From Saccharothrix sp. HUAS TT1 (lineage in GTDB: Bacteria > Actinomycetota > Actinomycetes > Mycobacteriales > Pseudonocardiaceae), in contig NZ_CP160453.1 in assembly GCF_040744945.1 (NCBI RefSeq), forward strand, positions 744,001-808,000: a stretch of DNA of 64,000 bases, given 5' to 3'. Position 1 is the first letter of the stretch, and each line of letters begins with the position of its first letter. The position numbers and the translations under genes are program-made. The notes under the pieces were generated by a model. It ran no database searches and was not told where the DNA came from. It saw only the letters and a program-made list of their open reading frames with translations. Below are positions 38,477-47,851 of the stretch, piece after piece.

Positions 38477-39496
38477 GTGCGCGTCCTCCTCACCGGCGGA
38501 GCCGGGTTCATCGGCTCCCACGTCGCCGACCAGCTGACCGCGGCCGACCACGACGTCGTCGTGCTCGACGCCTACCTCCCCCAGGCCCACAGCACCCGTC
38601 CGCCGGAAGCGCACGACGTCACCGACCTCGACACCGTGCGGACCCTCCTCGACCGGGTCGACGTGGTGTGCCACCAGGCCGCCGTCGTCGGCCACGGCCT
38701 GGACCCGTCCGACGCGCCGCTGTACGCCCGCAACAACGACCTCGGCACCGCCGTGCTGCTCGCCGCCATGCACGACGCGAACGTGGAGCACCTGGTCATG
38801 GCCTCCTCGATGGTGGTCTACGGCGAGGGCCGCTACGAGTGCGCCGAGCACGGCGTGGTCCGGGCCGCGCCCCGCCGGCAGTCCGACCTCGACCAGGGCC
38901 GCTACGAACCGCCCTGCCCGCACTGCGGCAGCCCCCTGGAACCGCGCCTCGTCCCCGAAGACGCCCCGCTGGACCCCCGGAGCACCTACGCGGCCAGCAA
39001 GCTCGCACAGGAGCACTACGCGGCAGCGTGGGCCCGTCAGACGGGCGGCACCGTGTGGGCGCTGCGCTACCACAACGTGTACGGCCCGAGGATGCCCAAG
39101 AACACCCCTTACGCGGGCGTGGCGAGCCTGTTCCGCAGCGCGCTCGAACGCGGCGAGGCGCCCACCGTGCTCGAAGACGGCCGGCAGCGCCGCGACTTCG
39201 TGCACGTCACCGACGTCGCGCGGGCCAACGTGCTGGCGGTGGAGCGCCCCGGCGAGCCGGGCACGCTCACCCCCCTGAACATCTGCTCCGGCGAGCCGCA
39301 CACCGTCGGCGACCTCGCCACCCACCTGGCGCGGGCGTGCGGCGGCCCGGAGCCGCGCGTCGTCGGCGGCGCGCGGCCCGCGGACGTCCGGCACGTCGTC
39401 GCCGACCCGGCCAGGGCTCAGGACCTGCTCGGCTTCCGCGCCGCCACGCCGTTCGCGGCGGGGGTCAGGCAGTTCGCGGCGGACCCCCTGCGCTGA
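38477..39496 (+). CDS. NAD-dependent epimerase/dehydratase with cysteine insertion
   Basis: Extended short-chain dehydrogenase acting on a nucleotide sugar. NAD site [17 protein letters not shown] at the N-terminus, catalytic [14 protein letters not shown] (YxxxK), and [26 protein letters not shown] typical of epimerases. Between the NAD domain and the YxxxK motif is an insertion with YECAEHG and CPHCGS, which may bind zinc; ordinary epimerases lack it. 339 aa, GTG at 38477. The last 32 bases overlap the convergent sensor kinase. It begins a cluster of sugar-transfer genes that runs to 45.9 kb. Confidence 0.87.
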   Translation: MRVLLTGGAGFIGSHVADQLTAADHDVVVLDAYLPQAHSTRPPEAHDVTDLDTVRTLLDRVDVVCHQAAVVGHGLDPSDAPLYARNNDLGTAVLLAAMHDANVEHLVMASSMVVYGEGRYECAEHGVVRAAPRRQSDLDQGRYEPPCPHCGSPLEPRLVPEDAPLDPRSTYAASKLAQEHYAAAWARQTGGTVWALRYHNVYGPRMPKNTPYAGVASLFRSALERGEAPTVLEDGRQRRDFVHVTDVARANVLAVERPGEPGTLTPLNICSGEPHTVGDLATHLARACGGPEPRVVGGARPADVRHVVADPARAQDLLGFRAATPFAAGVRQFAADPLR

Positions 39497-40484
39497 GCGG
39501 CAGCCGCACCTCGAACCGGCAGCCGAGGCCGTGGTTGCGGGCGTTGATGGTGCCCTGGTGCGCCTCCACGAGACCGCGCGCGATCGCCAGCCCCAACCCG
39601 CCGCCGACCGGCTGCCGGTGCGGCGCGCCGCGGAACGCCACGTCGAACACCCTGGGCAGGTCGGCCTCCGGGATACCGCCGCACCCGTCGTCCACCCGCA
39701 GCAGCGCCGACGAGCCGTCCACCCCCACCCGCACGGCCACCGTCCCGTCCGGCGGGGTGTGGCGGATGGCGTTGGACAGCAGGTTGCGCACCACCCGCGC
39801 CAGCTCCGGGTCGCTGCCGAGCACCACCGGCCACGTCGCCGCGTCCGCCCGCAGCCGCACGCCCTTGCGCGTCGCCACCGGGCCCTCCGCCGCCACCACC
39901 TCGCTGACCACGTCCGCCAGCGGCACCTCGGACAGCGTCAGCCGCAGCGCGCCCGCGGTGATCCGGGACAGCTCGAACAGGTCGTCCACCATCCCGGACA
40001 ACGCCTCCGCCTCACCCGAGATCCGCCCGGCGTAGTCGGTGACCTCGTCCCGCCGCGACACCACCCCGTCGGCCAGCGCCTCGGCCATCGCCCTGATCCC
40101 GGCCAGCGGCGTGCGCAGGTCGTGGCTGATCCACGCCACCAGCTCGCGCCGGGACGCCTCGGCCGCCCGCTCCCGGGCCCGCGCCTCGCTCTCCCACACG
40201 CTGCGCCGCGCCAGCGCCCGCCCCAGCAGCACGGCCGTCGGCACCGTCACCAGCGCCACCAGCAGGCACACCAGCACGGTCGTGGTGAGGATCGGGGTGA
40301 ACATGAACCCGCTCACCGCCAGCACGCCGCCGACGGTCGCCACCACGGGCACGATCGCCAGCACGGTCAGCGCGGTGGCCAGCGACCCGCTGGACAGCCG
40401 CCGCAGCACCACCGCGCCGAGCAGCGCCAGCGGCAGCGAGAACAGCACCGCGTACGGCAGGATGTGGTAGATCTCGACCAGCAT
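39465..40484 (-). CDS. Sensor histidine kinase
   Basis: Membrane sensor of the two-component system with the next gene. Two pairs of hydrophobic segments precede residue 100 ([63 protein letters not shown]) with almost no periplasmic loop, so it likely senses within the membrane. Then [21 protein letters not shown] with the phosphorylated histidine, [12 protein letters not shown] (N box), DDGCGGIPE (G1) and [18 protein letters not shown] (G2). 339 aa. The ATG overlaps the response-regulator stop (TGATG), so they are coupled. Confidence 0.91.
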   Translation of the reverse strand: MLVEIYHILPYAVLFSLPLALLGAVVLRRLSSGSLATALTVLAIVPVVATVGGVLAVSGFMFTPILTTTVLVCLLVALVTVPTAVLLGRALARRSVWESEARARERAAEASRRELVAWISHDLRTPLAGIRAMAEALADGVVSRRDEVTDYAGRISGEAEALSGMVDDLFELSRITAGALRLTLSEVPLADVVSEVVAAEGPVATRKGVRLRADAATWPVVLGSDPELARVVRNLLSNAIRHTPPDGTVAVRVGVDGSSALLRVDDGCGGIPEADLPRVFDVAFRGAPHRQPVGGGLGLAIARGLVEAHQGTINARNHGLGCRFEVRLPLSAGGPPRTA

Positions 40485-41179
40485 CACGCACCGCCGTCGT
40501 ACCGGTAGCCGACGCCCCACACGGTGGCGATCCGCACCGGCCGGGCCGAGTCGGCCTCCACCTTCTCCCGCAACCGTCGCACGTGGACGGTCACCGTCGA
40601 CTGGTCGCCGAACTCCCAGCCCCACACCCGGGACAGCAGCTCGGCCCGGTCGAACGCGGCGCCCCGGTTGGCGAGGAAGAACGCCAGCAGGTCGAACTCC
40701 CGGGTGGTCAGCGACAGCTCGCGCCCGTCCAGCCACGCGCACCGCGCGCCGACGTCCACCCGCAGCCCGCCGTCGGTCAGCACCGACGACGACCGCGACG
40801 CCGCCACCCGCGACCGGCGCAGCACGGACGTGACCCGCAGGGCCAGCTCACGCGGGCTGAACGGCTTGGTCACGTAGTCGTCCGCGCCGAGCTGGAGCCC
40901 GGCGATCCGGTCCTCCTCCTCGCCGAGCGCGGTCAGCATCACCACCGGCACCGCGCTGCGCGCCCGCAGCCGCCGGCACACCTCCAGCCCGTCCACGCCG
41001 GGCAGCATCAGGTCCAGCACCACCAGGTCCGGCTCGCGCTCGGCGAACCGGCGCAGCGCGGTCTCGCCGTCGCCGACCAGCTCGACCTCGTGCCCGGCCA
41101 GTTCCAGGTACCGGCGCACCACGTCGCGCACGGTCACGTCGTCGTCCACGACGAGGACCCGCCCGGTCGTCTCACCCAT
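40484..41179 (-). CDS. OmpR-family response regulator
   Basis: DNA-binding response regulator. Receiver domain with [14 protein letters not shown] acidic pocket, phosphorylation Asp in [16 protein letters not shown], and [13 protein letters not shown]-terminal winged helix: [53 protein letters not shown]. 231 aa. Probably regulates the surrounding sugar-transfer cluster; that is from position only. Confidence 0.93.
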   Translation of the reverse strand: MGETTGRVLVVDDDVTVRDVVRRYLELAGHEVELVGDGETALRRFAEREPDLVVLDLMLPGVDGLEVCRRLRARSAVPVVMLTALGEEEDRIAGLQLGADDYVTKPFSPRELALRVTSVLRRSRVAASRSSSVLTDGGLRVDVGARCAWLDGRELSLTTREFDLLAFFLANRGAAFDRAELLSRVWGWEFGDQSTVTVHVRRLREKVEADSARPVRIATVWGVGYRYDGGA

Positions 41180-41188
41180 GTCGCGACC

Positions 41189-42397
41189 TCACCAGTTGGT
41201 CAGCAGGAGGTGGTTGACCGCGAGCGCGGTCACCGCTTGCGCGGCCAGCCACGGCCGCCGCCGCGCCGGCACGAGCACGACCAGCCACACGGTGAACGGC
41301 AGCCAGATCCGCTCCACCTCGGCCTTGCTCAACCCCGACACGTCGGCCACCAGGATGGCCGCTGCCGCCGCCGCGGCCAATTTCACCGCAGGGCCGCGCC
41401 ACCGCGCCGCGAACGGCGCGAAGCCGCAAGCGAGCACGGCGGCGGCCAGGTTGCCCCACACCCAGTAGCCGTAGGAGCGGGACGACGCGATGCCCTGGTA
41501 GTACCGCTCGACCACCAGGTGGTAGCCGTCCAGCCACCAGAAGCCGAGCGCCGCGAACACCGCCACCACCCCCAGAGCGCCCACGACGGCCACGCCGATC
41601 CGCCGCCAGTCGGGCCACAGCACGGCCAGCGCTACCAAGCCGATCAGCACCAGGCCGTACGACAGGAACACGGCGAACCCCAGCACCACACCGCCGGCCA
41701 GGGCGCGCCGGGTCGCCAGCAACGCGATGCCGCACGCCGTGACGCCCGCGAACAGCCCGTCGGCCGACACGCCGATCCACACCGCCCCCGGGAACAGCGC
41801 CACGAACGGCAGCACGGACCGCGCGTGCTCCTCGGACCCGAGCGCCCGCACGGTGACCGGCACCGCGACCGCCGTCAGCGCGCCGACCAGCACCACGAGC
41901 GCCGACGCCCACGCGCCGCCGGACAGGCCGATCCGGTCCAGGCCGACGAACACCAGCAGCGCGCCCGGCGGGTGGCCGGACACGTGCGTGGTCCACGAGT
42001 CGGGTTGGAAGTCGAGGATGCGGGACGAGAACCCGCGCAGCGCCGCGGCCACGTCGGTGACGCCCGGCACCTCGTGCAGGTACTCGTCGGCGGTGGTCAG
42101 CCGGTCGGCGAAGCCGCGGCGCCAGCCGTCGACCAGGGCCAGCGCGGAGGTCCACGCCACGGCGGTCGCGTACCCGGCGGCCAGCGCGGCGCGCCACCCG
42201 AGCCGACCGGCCAGCGCGGGGCCGTGCACGACCACCAGCACCGCCACCAGCACGGCGAACGGGGTGCCGACGCCGACGTGCGGCAGCCAGGCGGCGAACA
42301 GCGGCGGCGCGCTCGCGAACGTGCGCTCGGCGCCCAGCAGCGCGCCGACCGCGGCGGCCGAGGCGACCAGGGCCGCGGCGGCCAGGACACGGAGCAC
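41189..42397 (-). CDS. Polytopic membrane protein, probable lipid-linked sugar transferase
   Basis: A 402-residue protein with about ten hydrophobic segments. The first outer loop holds DEYLHEVPGVTDVAAALRGFSSRILD and WTTHVSGHPPGALLVF, the latter like the catalytic-loop-adjacent H-PPG block of GT-C membrane glycosyltransferases. The end, VERIWLPFTVWLVVLVPA, also fits that fold. Exact sugar is not predictable. It follows the two-component regulator by nine bases on the same strand and is divergent from the GT2 gene with 142 bases between. Confidence 0.7.
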   Translation of the reverse strand: MLRVLAAAALVASAAAVGALLGAERTFASAPPLFAAWLPHVGVGTPFAVLVAVLVVVHGPALAGRLGWRAALAAGYATAVAWTSALALVDGWRRGFADRLTTADEYLHEVPGVTDVAAALRGFSSRILDFQPDSWTTHVSGHPPGALLVFVGLDRIGLSGGAWASALVVLVGALTAVAVPVTVRALGSEEHARSVLPFVALFPGAVWIGVSADGLFAGVTACGIALLATRRALAGGVVLGFAVFLSYGLVLIGLVALAVLWPDWRRIGVAVVGALGVVAVFAALGFWWLDGYHLVVERYYQGIASSRSYGYWVWGNLAAAVLACGFAPFAARWRGPAVKLAAAAAAAILVADVSGLSKAEVERIWLPFTVWLVVLVPARRRPWLAAQAVTALAVNHLLLTNW

Positions 42398-42539
42398 GAG
42401 CCCACCGTAGGCCCGGTCCTGCCCTCCGCGCGTGGTCGCGGCGGCATCCGTCAGCGGTCCGTAAGAAGTGCGCGCACGTCATGATTCGGTAAGCGGCGCA
42501 ACGGTTTCCCGGCGTCCACGGCGGACCGATGCTGGGCAC

Positions 42540-43184
42540 GTGGACGAAATCGACGTGGTGCTCCCCTGCCTGGACGAGGCGGCGGCGCTGCCGGGCGTGC
42601 TGCGGGCCATGCCCGCCGGCTACCGGCCGCTGGTGGTGGACAACGGGTCGCGCGACGGCTCGCCGGAGATCGCCCGGTCGTTGGGCGCCGAGGTGGTGCA
42701 CGAGCCGAGGCCCGGGTACGGCGCGGCGGTGCACACGGGCATCGAGCGCGCGCGCTCCGAGGTGGTCTGCGTGCTCGACGCGGACGGCTCGCTGGACCCC
42801 CGCGAGCTGCCGGACCTGGTGGCGCTGCTGGCGCGCGCGGAGCTGGCCGTGGGGCGGCGGGTGCCGGAGGCGGGCAGCTGGCCGTGGCACGCGCGGGCCG
42901 GGAACGCGGTGCTGGCGGCGTTGCTGCGGCGCAAGGGGCTGCCGGTGCGGGACATCGCGCCGGTGCGGGCGTTCCGGCGGCGGGACCTGCTGGACCTGTC
43001 GGTGCGGGACCGGGCGTTCGGCTACCCGTTGGAGCTGCTGCTGCGCGCGGCGGCGGCCGGGTGGCGGGTGGTCGAGCGGGACGTCCGCTACGGGCCGCGG
43101 GCGGCGGGCACGAGGTCGAAGGTGTCGGGTTCGGTGCGCGGCACCGCCCGCGCGGTGCGGGACATGGCGGCGGTGCTGCGGTGA
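42540..43184 (+). CDS. GT2 family glycosyltransferase
   Basis: Transfers a sugar from a nucleotide or lipid donor, probably to a polyprenyl or lipid acceptor. GT-A blocks: IDVVLPCLDEAAALPGVL, LVVDNGSRDGSPEIA, EVVHEPRPGYGAAVHTGIE, CVLDADGSLDP (DxD-like metal site). No membrane segment; 214 aa. GTG at 42540; the site upstream is poor. It heads four overlapping plus-strand genes (GTGA junctions). Confidence 0.9.
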   Translation: MDEIDVVLPCLDEAAALPGVLRAMPAGYRPLVVDNGSRDGSPEIARSLGAEVVHEPRPGYGAAVHTGIERARSEVVCVLDADGSLDPRELPDLVALLARAELAVGRRVPEAGSWPWHARAGNAVLAALLRRKGLPVRDIAPVRAFRRRDLLDLSVRDRAFGYPLELLLRAAAAGWRVVERDVRYGPRAAGTRSKVSGSVRGTARAVRDMAAVLR

Positions 43185-43843
43185 CGCCGGCCGCGAGCCT
43201 GCTGGTGGTGGCCAAGGCGCCCGTGCCGGGCCTGGCGAAGACCCGCCTCTGCCCGCCCGCGACACCCGACGAGGCGGCCGACGTCGCCGCCGCCGCGCTC
43301 CTGGACACCCTCGACGCCGTGCTGCGCACCCCGCGCGTGCGGCCGGTCGTGGCGATGACCGGCGACCTCGACCTGGCCTGTCGCGCGGCGGAGGTCCGCG
43401 ACGCCCTGCGGCACTTCACCGTGCTGCCCCAGCGCGGCGCGTCGTTCGCCGACCGGCTGGCCAACGCGCACGCCGACGCGCACCGCGCGCACCGCCTGCC
43501 GGTGTTCCAGATCGGCATGGACACCCCGCAGGTCACCCCGGCCCTGCTGGGCGAGTCGGTCGACCGGCTGACCCGGCACGACACCGTGCTCGGCCCGGCG
43601 GCCGACGGCGGGTGGTGGGCGCTCGGCCTGGTCGACCCGCTCCTGGCCGACGTCCTGCGCGCCGTGCCGATGTCCCGGCCGGACACCGGCGCGCGCACCC
43701 TGCTGGCGCTGGGCGACCGCGCCACCGGCGTGCTGCCCGTGCTGTCCGACGTGGACGACGTGGCCACCGCGCGCGAGGTCGCCGCCACCGCGCCGCACAC
43801 CCGGTTCGCCGCCGCCCTCGCCCGCCTCGGGGCGCTGCGGTGA
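43181..43843 (+). CDS. TIGR04282/DUF2064 glycosyltransferase-like protein
   Basis: A nucleotide-sugar-transferase-like fold seen beside GT2 genes. Blocks: LLVVAKAPVPGLAKTRLCPPAT near the start, then QIGMDTPQVTPALL (a DTP motif) and VLGPAADGGWWALGL (the D-GG-W-W block) and a PMSRPDTGARTL block, all typical of this family. 220 aa. Probably makes or transfers an activated sugar with its neighbours. GTG at 43181 overlaps the GT2 stop. Confidence 0.85.
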   Translation: MTPAASLLVVAKAPVPGLAKTRLCPPATPDEAADVAAAALLDTLDAVLRTPRVRPVVAMTGDLDLACRAAEVRDALRHFTVLPQRGASFADRLANAHADAHRAHRLPVFQIGMDTPQVTPALLGESVDRLTRHDTVLGPAADGGWWALGLVDPLLADVLRAVPMSRPDTGARTLLALGDRATGVLPVLSDVDDVATAREVAATAPHTRFAAALARLGALR

Positions 43844-44442
43844 CCGCCTTCGACGTCGGCCTCACCGGCGCGGAGTGCGAGCTGGAGCTGGCCGGCGGCG
43901 GCCGGCTGCCGCTGCCGGTCGACCGGTGGCACCAGGACGCGGACGCCGCCGACCGCGTCCTCCTCGACGCCTGCCACGGCCCCACCATCGACCTCGGCTG
44001 CGGCCCGGGTCGGCTGGTGGCGGCGCTGGTGCGGCGCGGTGTGGTGGCGCTGGGCGTGGACAACTCGCCGCTGGCCGTCGCGCTCACCCGCACCAGGGGC
44101 GGCCCGGCGCTGCACCGGGACGTGTTCGGCCGGCTGCCCGGCGCGGGGCGCTGGGCGCACGTGCTGCTCGCCGACGGCAACATCGGCATCGGCGGCGACC
44201 CGGTCGCGCTGCTCCACCGGGCCCGCGGGCTGCTGCGCCGGCGCGGGAGCGCGCTGGTCGAGGTCGAACCGCCCGGCTGCGGGCTGCGCCGGGACCGGGC
44301 CAGGGTGGCCGGTGGCGCGTGGTTCGAGTGGGCCAGGGTCGACGCGCGGGCCGTCGCGCCGATCGCCGCGCGGGCCGGGCTGTCGGCACGCCGGCCGGTC
44401 GAGCGCGACGGCCGCTGGTTCGCCGAGCTGGTGCGCCCGTGA
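43840..44442 (+). CDS. SAM-dependent methyltransferase
   Basis: Class I methyltransferase: TIDLGCGPGRLVAALVRRGVVALGVDNSPLAV is motif I plus the acidic ribose ligand; the later VLLADGNIGIGGDP and LLRRRGSALVEVEPPG blocks follow the fold. 200 aa. Substrate unknown; the sequence D-G-N-I-G-I-G-G-D-P is common in family members found in this cluster. GTG at 43840 overlaps the previous stop by four bases. Confidence 0.85.
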   Translation: MTAFDVGLTGAECELELAGGGRLPLPVDRWHQDADAADRVLLDACHGPTIDLGCGPGRLVAALVRRGVVALGVDNSPLAVALTRTRGGPALHRDVFGRLPGAGRWAHVLLADGNIGIGGDPVALLHRARGLLRRRGSALVEVEPPGCGLRRDRARVAGGAWFEWARVDARAVAPIAARAGLSARRPVERDGRWFAELVRP

Positions 44443-45491
44443 GGCCCCGGCGGGGGTCCAGCCCGCACACCGCCACCCGGGTCGGCGCGTGGCTGGGCGT
44501 CGCCTTCGGCCTCTGCTTCGCCACCGGCCTGCTCAGCCACTACGCGCAGCACCCGCCGGGGTGGTTCACCTGGCCCACCCGCCCGGTCAACCTCTACCGG
44601 GTGACGCAGGGCGTGCACGTCACCTCGGGCGTGGCCGCGATCCCGCTGCTGCTGGCGAAGCTGTGGACGGTCTACCCGAAGCTGTTCGAACGGCCGCTGG
44701 TGCGGTCCCTGCCGCACGCGCTGGAGCGCGGTTCGGTCCTGGTGCTGCTCGGCGCGTCCTTCTTCGAGCTGGTCACCGGCCTGTTCAACGCCGCCCAGAA
44801 CTACCCGTGGCGGTTCTTCTTCCCGTCCGCGCACCACGCGATGGCGTGGGTGGCGGTCGGCGCGCTGCTCGTGCACGTCGCGGTCAAGCTGCCGCTCACC
44901 CGCACGCCCGCCGAGGAGGTGCGCCGGGGCACGCTCAGCCGACGCGGGTTCCTGCTCACCACGGGCGGCGCGGCGGCGGTCGCGGTGCTGGCCACGGCGG
45001 GCGGCACGGTGCCGTGGCTGCGGACCGTGTCGGTGCTGGGCGCCCGGTCGACCGCGCTCCCGGTGAACCGCACCGCCGCCGCGGCCGGCGTGCCCGCCGC
45101 GGGTGACGACTGGCGGCTGACCGTCGGCGCGCGGCGGTTCTCCCGGGCCGAGCTCGAAGCGCTGCCGCAGACCACGGCCGAGCTGCCGATCGCGTGCGTC
45201 GAGGGCTGGAGCGCGTCGGCGACGTGGACCGGCGTGCCCGTCCGCGACCTGCTCGCGCTGGCGGGCGAGGAGCCGGGCGACGTCCGGGTGGAGTCGGCGG
45301 AGCGCGACGGGCTCTACCGCGCGAGCACGCTGCCCGCCGCGCACGCCCGCGACCCGTTGACGTTGCTGGCGCTCAAGGTGGACGGCGAGACCCTGTCGCT
45401 GGACCACGGCTACCCGTGCCGGCTGATCGCCCCGAGCCGACCGGGCGTGACGCAGACCAAGTGGGTCGCCCGGTTGGAGGTCGTCCGATGA
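44439..45491 (+). CDS. Membrane-anchored molybdopterin-dependent oxidoreductase
   Basis: N-terminal half: four hydrophobic segments with histidines (HYAQHP, QGVHVTSG, PHALERGSVL and SAHHAMAWVAVGALLVHVAVK) suggestive of a b-type haem membrane domain. A twin-arginine-like RRGFLLTTGGAAAVAVLA stretch precedes the catalytic half, a sulfite-oxidase-fold molybdopterin domain: LPIACVEGWSASATWTGVPVRDLL with the cysteine that should coordinate molybdenum, and C-terminal KVDGETLSLDHGYPCRLIAP. 350 aa. Likely passes electrons between a periplasmic substrate and the membrane. GTG at 44439. Confidence 0.86.
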   Translation: MRPRRGSSPHTATRVGAWLGVAFGLCFATGLLSHYAQHPPGWFTWPTRPVNLYRVTQGVHVTSGVAAIPLLLAKLWTVYPKLFERPLVRSLPHALERGSVLVLLGASFFELVTGLFNAAQNYPWRFFFPSAHHAMAWVAVGALLVHVAVKLPLTRTPAEEVRRGTLSRRGFLLTTGGAAAVAVLATAGGTVPWLRTVSVLGARSTALPVNRTAAAAGVPAAGDDWRLTVGARRFSRAELEALPQTTAELPIACVEGWSASATWTGVPVRDLLALAGEEPGDVRVESAERDGLYRASTLPAAHARDPLTLLALKVDGETLSLDHGYPCRLIAPSRPGVTQTKWVARLEVVR

Positions 45492-45898
45492 GGTGGCTGA
45501 TCGGTGCGCTGGGTGTCGTCATGGCCGGCTGGGGCGCCTACCTCCTGCTGCCGCTGCTGGACGTCGACCTCGCGCTGTGGTTCATCGGCGGACCGGTCGC
45601 GCACGACGTGCTGCTCGCGCCGCTGTTCGCCGGCGTCGGCCTGCTGGTCGTGCGGTGGGCGCCACCGAGGTGGCGGGCGCCGGTGCTGGTCGGGGGCACG
45701 TTGACCGGCGTGCTCGTGCTGCTCGCCGTCCCGCTGCTGTGGCGGCCGTTCGGCGGGCCGCGCAACCCCGGCCTGGTGGACCGCGACTACCCGACCGGGC
45801 TGCTCGTCGCGATCGGCGTCGTCTGGTTGGGCGTCCTCGCGGCCCGGCTGCTGGTCGGCAGGGGACCGCACGACAAGAGGCCGCACGCCGACAGGTGA
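45488..45898 (+). CDS. Small membrane protein of the molybdoenzyme unit
   Basis: A 136-residue protein with four predicted membrane helices (LIGALGVVMAGWGAYLLLPL, HDVLLAPLFAGVGLLVV, VLVGGTLTGVLVLLAVPLLW and LLVAIGVVWLGVLAARLLVG). No recognised domain. Its ATG overlaps the oxidoreductase stop by four bases, so it may be an assembly or electron-transfer partner; that is inferred. It ends the plus-strand run; the 65 bases to the convergent HtrA gene contain a CCGGCTC/GAGCCGG hairpin. Confidence 0.75.
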   Translation: MRWLIGALGVVMAGWGAYLLLPLLDVDLALWFIGGPVAHDVLLAPLFAGVGLLVVRWAPPRWRAPVLVGGTLTGVLVLLAVPLLWRPFGGPRNPGLVDRDYPTGLLVAIGVVWLGVLAARLLVGRGPHDKRPHADR

Positions 45899-45963
45899 GG
45901 GGAACCTGCCGGGTGCGGCCTCCAACCGGCTCGGGGCACGTGAGCCGGGGCCTTGTGGCGGTG

Positions 45964-47799
45964 CTAGCGGACCTCGACGGGCTGGCTGCCCAGCGTGACC
46001 TCGACCGTGCGGTCCTCGCCGATGGTGAGCTGCACCTTCTCGCCCGGCGCGCGGGACCGGACGGCCGCGACCAGGGCGTCGGAGCTGTCCACCACCCGGT
46101 CGCCGAACTTCGTGATCACGTCGCCGGTCTTGACGCCGGACGCCTCGGCCGCGCCGCCACCGGTCACCGCGCGGACCTCGGCGCCGCCCCTGGGCGAGTC
46201 GCCGACCTGCACGCCGAGCACGGTCTGGGTGGCCTTGCCGGTCTCCGACAGCTCCTTGGCCGTGCGGCGGGCCTGGTCGATCGGGATGGCGAAGCCGATG
46301 CCGACCGAGCCGCCCTGCGCGGACTGGCTGGAGTTCGGGCTGTAGATGGCCGAGTTGATGCCGACGACCTGGCCGCGCATGTTCACCAGCGGGCCGCCCG
46401 AGTTGCCGGGGTTGATCGCGGCGTCGGTCTGGATGGCGTTCAGCACGGTGTCCGCCCCGCCCTGCTCGCCGCCGGCGCGCACCGGCCGGTTCAACGAGCT
46501 GACGATGCCGGACGTGACCGTGCCGTTCAGGTCGAACGGCGAGCCGACCGCGACGACCTCCTGGCCGATCCGCAGGTCGCCCGAGTTGCCCAGCTCGGCG
46601 GTGGGCAGGCCGGAGACGTCCTCGGCCTTCACCACGGCCAGGTCGGACGTCGGGTCGCGGCCGACGATCTTCGCGTCGAACGAGCGGCCGTCCTGCAGCT
46701 GGACCTTGATCGGCCCGCCGTTGGCGGCGCTCTCGACGACGTGGTTGTTGGTCAGCACCAGCCCGTCGGAGCTGAGCGTGAAGCCGGACCCGGCCCCGCC
46801 GCTCACCTGCACCTGGACCACGGTCGGCAGCACCTTCTGGGCCACCTGCTCGATCGAGCCGGCCGGCGCGTCGCCGGTCCGCTGCGCGGGCGGGGCCTGG
46901 TTGAGCGCGTTGGTGACCGGCCCGGCCTCTTCCGCGGCCTGGTAGCCGACGTAGCCGCCGACACCGCCCGCGACACCGCCGATGGCGAGCACCAGCGCCG
47001 CCACGCCCGCGACGACCTTTCCGCGACCCCGCTGGCGCGGCGGCGGCGAGCCGACCGAGCCGGGTGGCGCGTAGTAGGGGCCGGGCATCCCCGGCTGCCC
47101 CGAGGGCGTGGAGGTCGGCGAGCCGGGGTGGTCCGGTCCGGCGCCGGTCTGCGGAACGCCGTGCGGACCCGTGTGCTCCGGGCGCTGGAAGCCGGACTGC
47201 CAGGCTTCCGACCCGGTCGCCGGCAGTCCGGCGCCGCCCTGCACGGCGCCGGACCCACCGGTCCCGGTCTGACCCGCGCCGCCCTGCACGGCGCCGGCCA
47301 CACCTGCTCCGGTCACGCCGGCGCCGCCCTGCACGGCGCCCGCCTGACCGATCCCCACCTGGCCGGCGGCACCCTGCGAGGCGACCGGCGGGCGGAAGTC
47401 GTCCGGGTGGCCGGCGCGCCAAGCGGCCGGCGACCCGGGTAGGGGCCCGGGGCCGCTCACGTGCTGAGCGGCCGGCGAGCCGAAGTCCGAAGTGGTGACG
47501 CTGTCCGGGTAGAGGGCGTTGTCAGCGGGTCGGCCGGTGCTCCCCTGCAGAGCACCGGCCGACCCGGAGTCCGACCGGTCGGCCCCTGCCGCCGACCCGT
47601 CGATGGCGTCCTCCGACCGCGCGGGGCCTCCCTGCCAGGCACCCCGCGCACCCGCGGACTCCGGTGCGTCGGCGCCGCCCTGCACGGCTCCCCCGCTACC
47701 GGTGTCGTCATGACCGGGACCGGCGCCACGCGCCCACGGGCTCTGCTGCTGAGGCGGCGGAGACTGCGGTGGCTGCTTCGGCTGCTCGTTCTCGGTCAT
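45964..47799 (-). CDS. HtrA/DegP-like serine protease with long N-terminal linker
   Basis: Membrane-anchored protease for envelope quality control. Residues 1-255 are cytosolic, low complexity (Gly, Ala, Pro, Gln), with seven irregular copies of a GA[VWL]QGG motif; a membrane helix (VVAGVAALVLAIGGVAGGVGG) follows; then a trypsin-like domain with His in TNNHVV, Asp in TSDLAVV and Ser in PGNSGGPL; and one PDZ domain (LGVQVGDSPRGGAEV to the end). 611 aa, ATG at 47799. The N-terminus is longer than in most actinobacterial HtrA proteins. Confidence 0.92.
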   Translation of the reverse strand: MTENEQPKQPPQSPPPQQQSPWARGAGPGHDDTGSGGAVQGGADAPESAGARGAWQGGPARSEDAIDGSAAGADRSDSGSAGALQGSTGRPADNALYPDSVTTSDFGSPAAQHVSGPGPLPGSPAAWRAGHPDDFRPPVASQGAAGQVGIGQAGAVQGGAGVTGAGVAGAVQGGAGQTGTGGSGAVQGGAGLPATGSEAWQSGFQRPEHTGPHGVPQTGAGPDHPGSPTSTPSGQPGMPGPYYAPPGSVGSPPPRQRGRGKVVAGVAALVLAIGGVAGGVGGYVGYQAAEEAGPVTNALNQAPPAQRTGDAPAGSIEQVAQKVLPTVVQVQVSGGAGSGFTLSSDGLVLTNNHVVESAANGGPIKVQLQDGRSFDAKIVGRDPTSDLAVVKAEDVSGLPTAELGNSGDLRIGQEVVAVGSPFDLNGTVTSGIVSSLNRPVRAGGEQGGADTVLNAIQTDAAINPGNSGGPLVNMRGQVVGINSAIYSPNSSQSAQGGSVGIGFAIPIDQARRTAKELSETGKATQTVLGVQVGDSPRGGAEVRAVTGGGAAEASGVKTGDVITKFGDRVVDSSDALVAAVRSRAPGEKVQLTIGEDRTVEVTLGSQPVEVR

Positions 47800-47851
47800 G
47801 TCCACCACTCTGCGGTGCCCGCCTGAGAGCAGCCTTAAACGAAACTGGGCA

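Noticed and set aside
45964..47799. GAVQGG-rich HtrA linker as a coding copy of the array at 36 kb
   Set aside because: Both contain CTGCAC-like blocks, but the shared unit is short and could be composition only; no alignment could be run.
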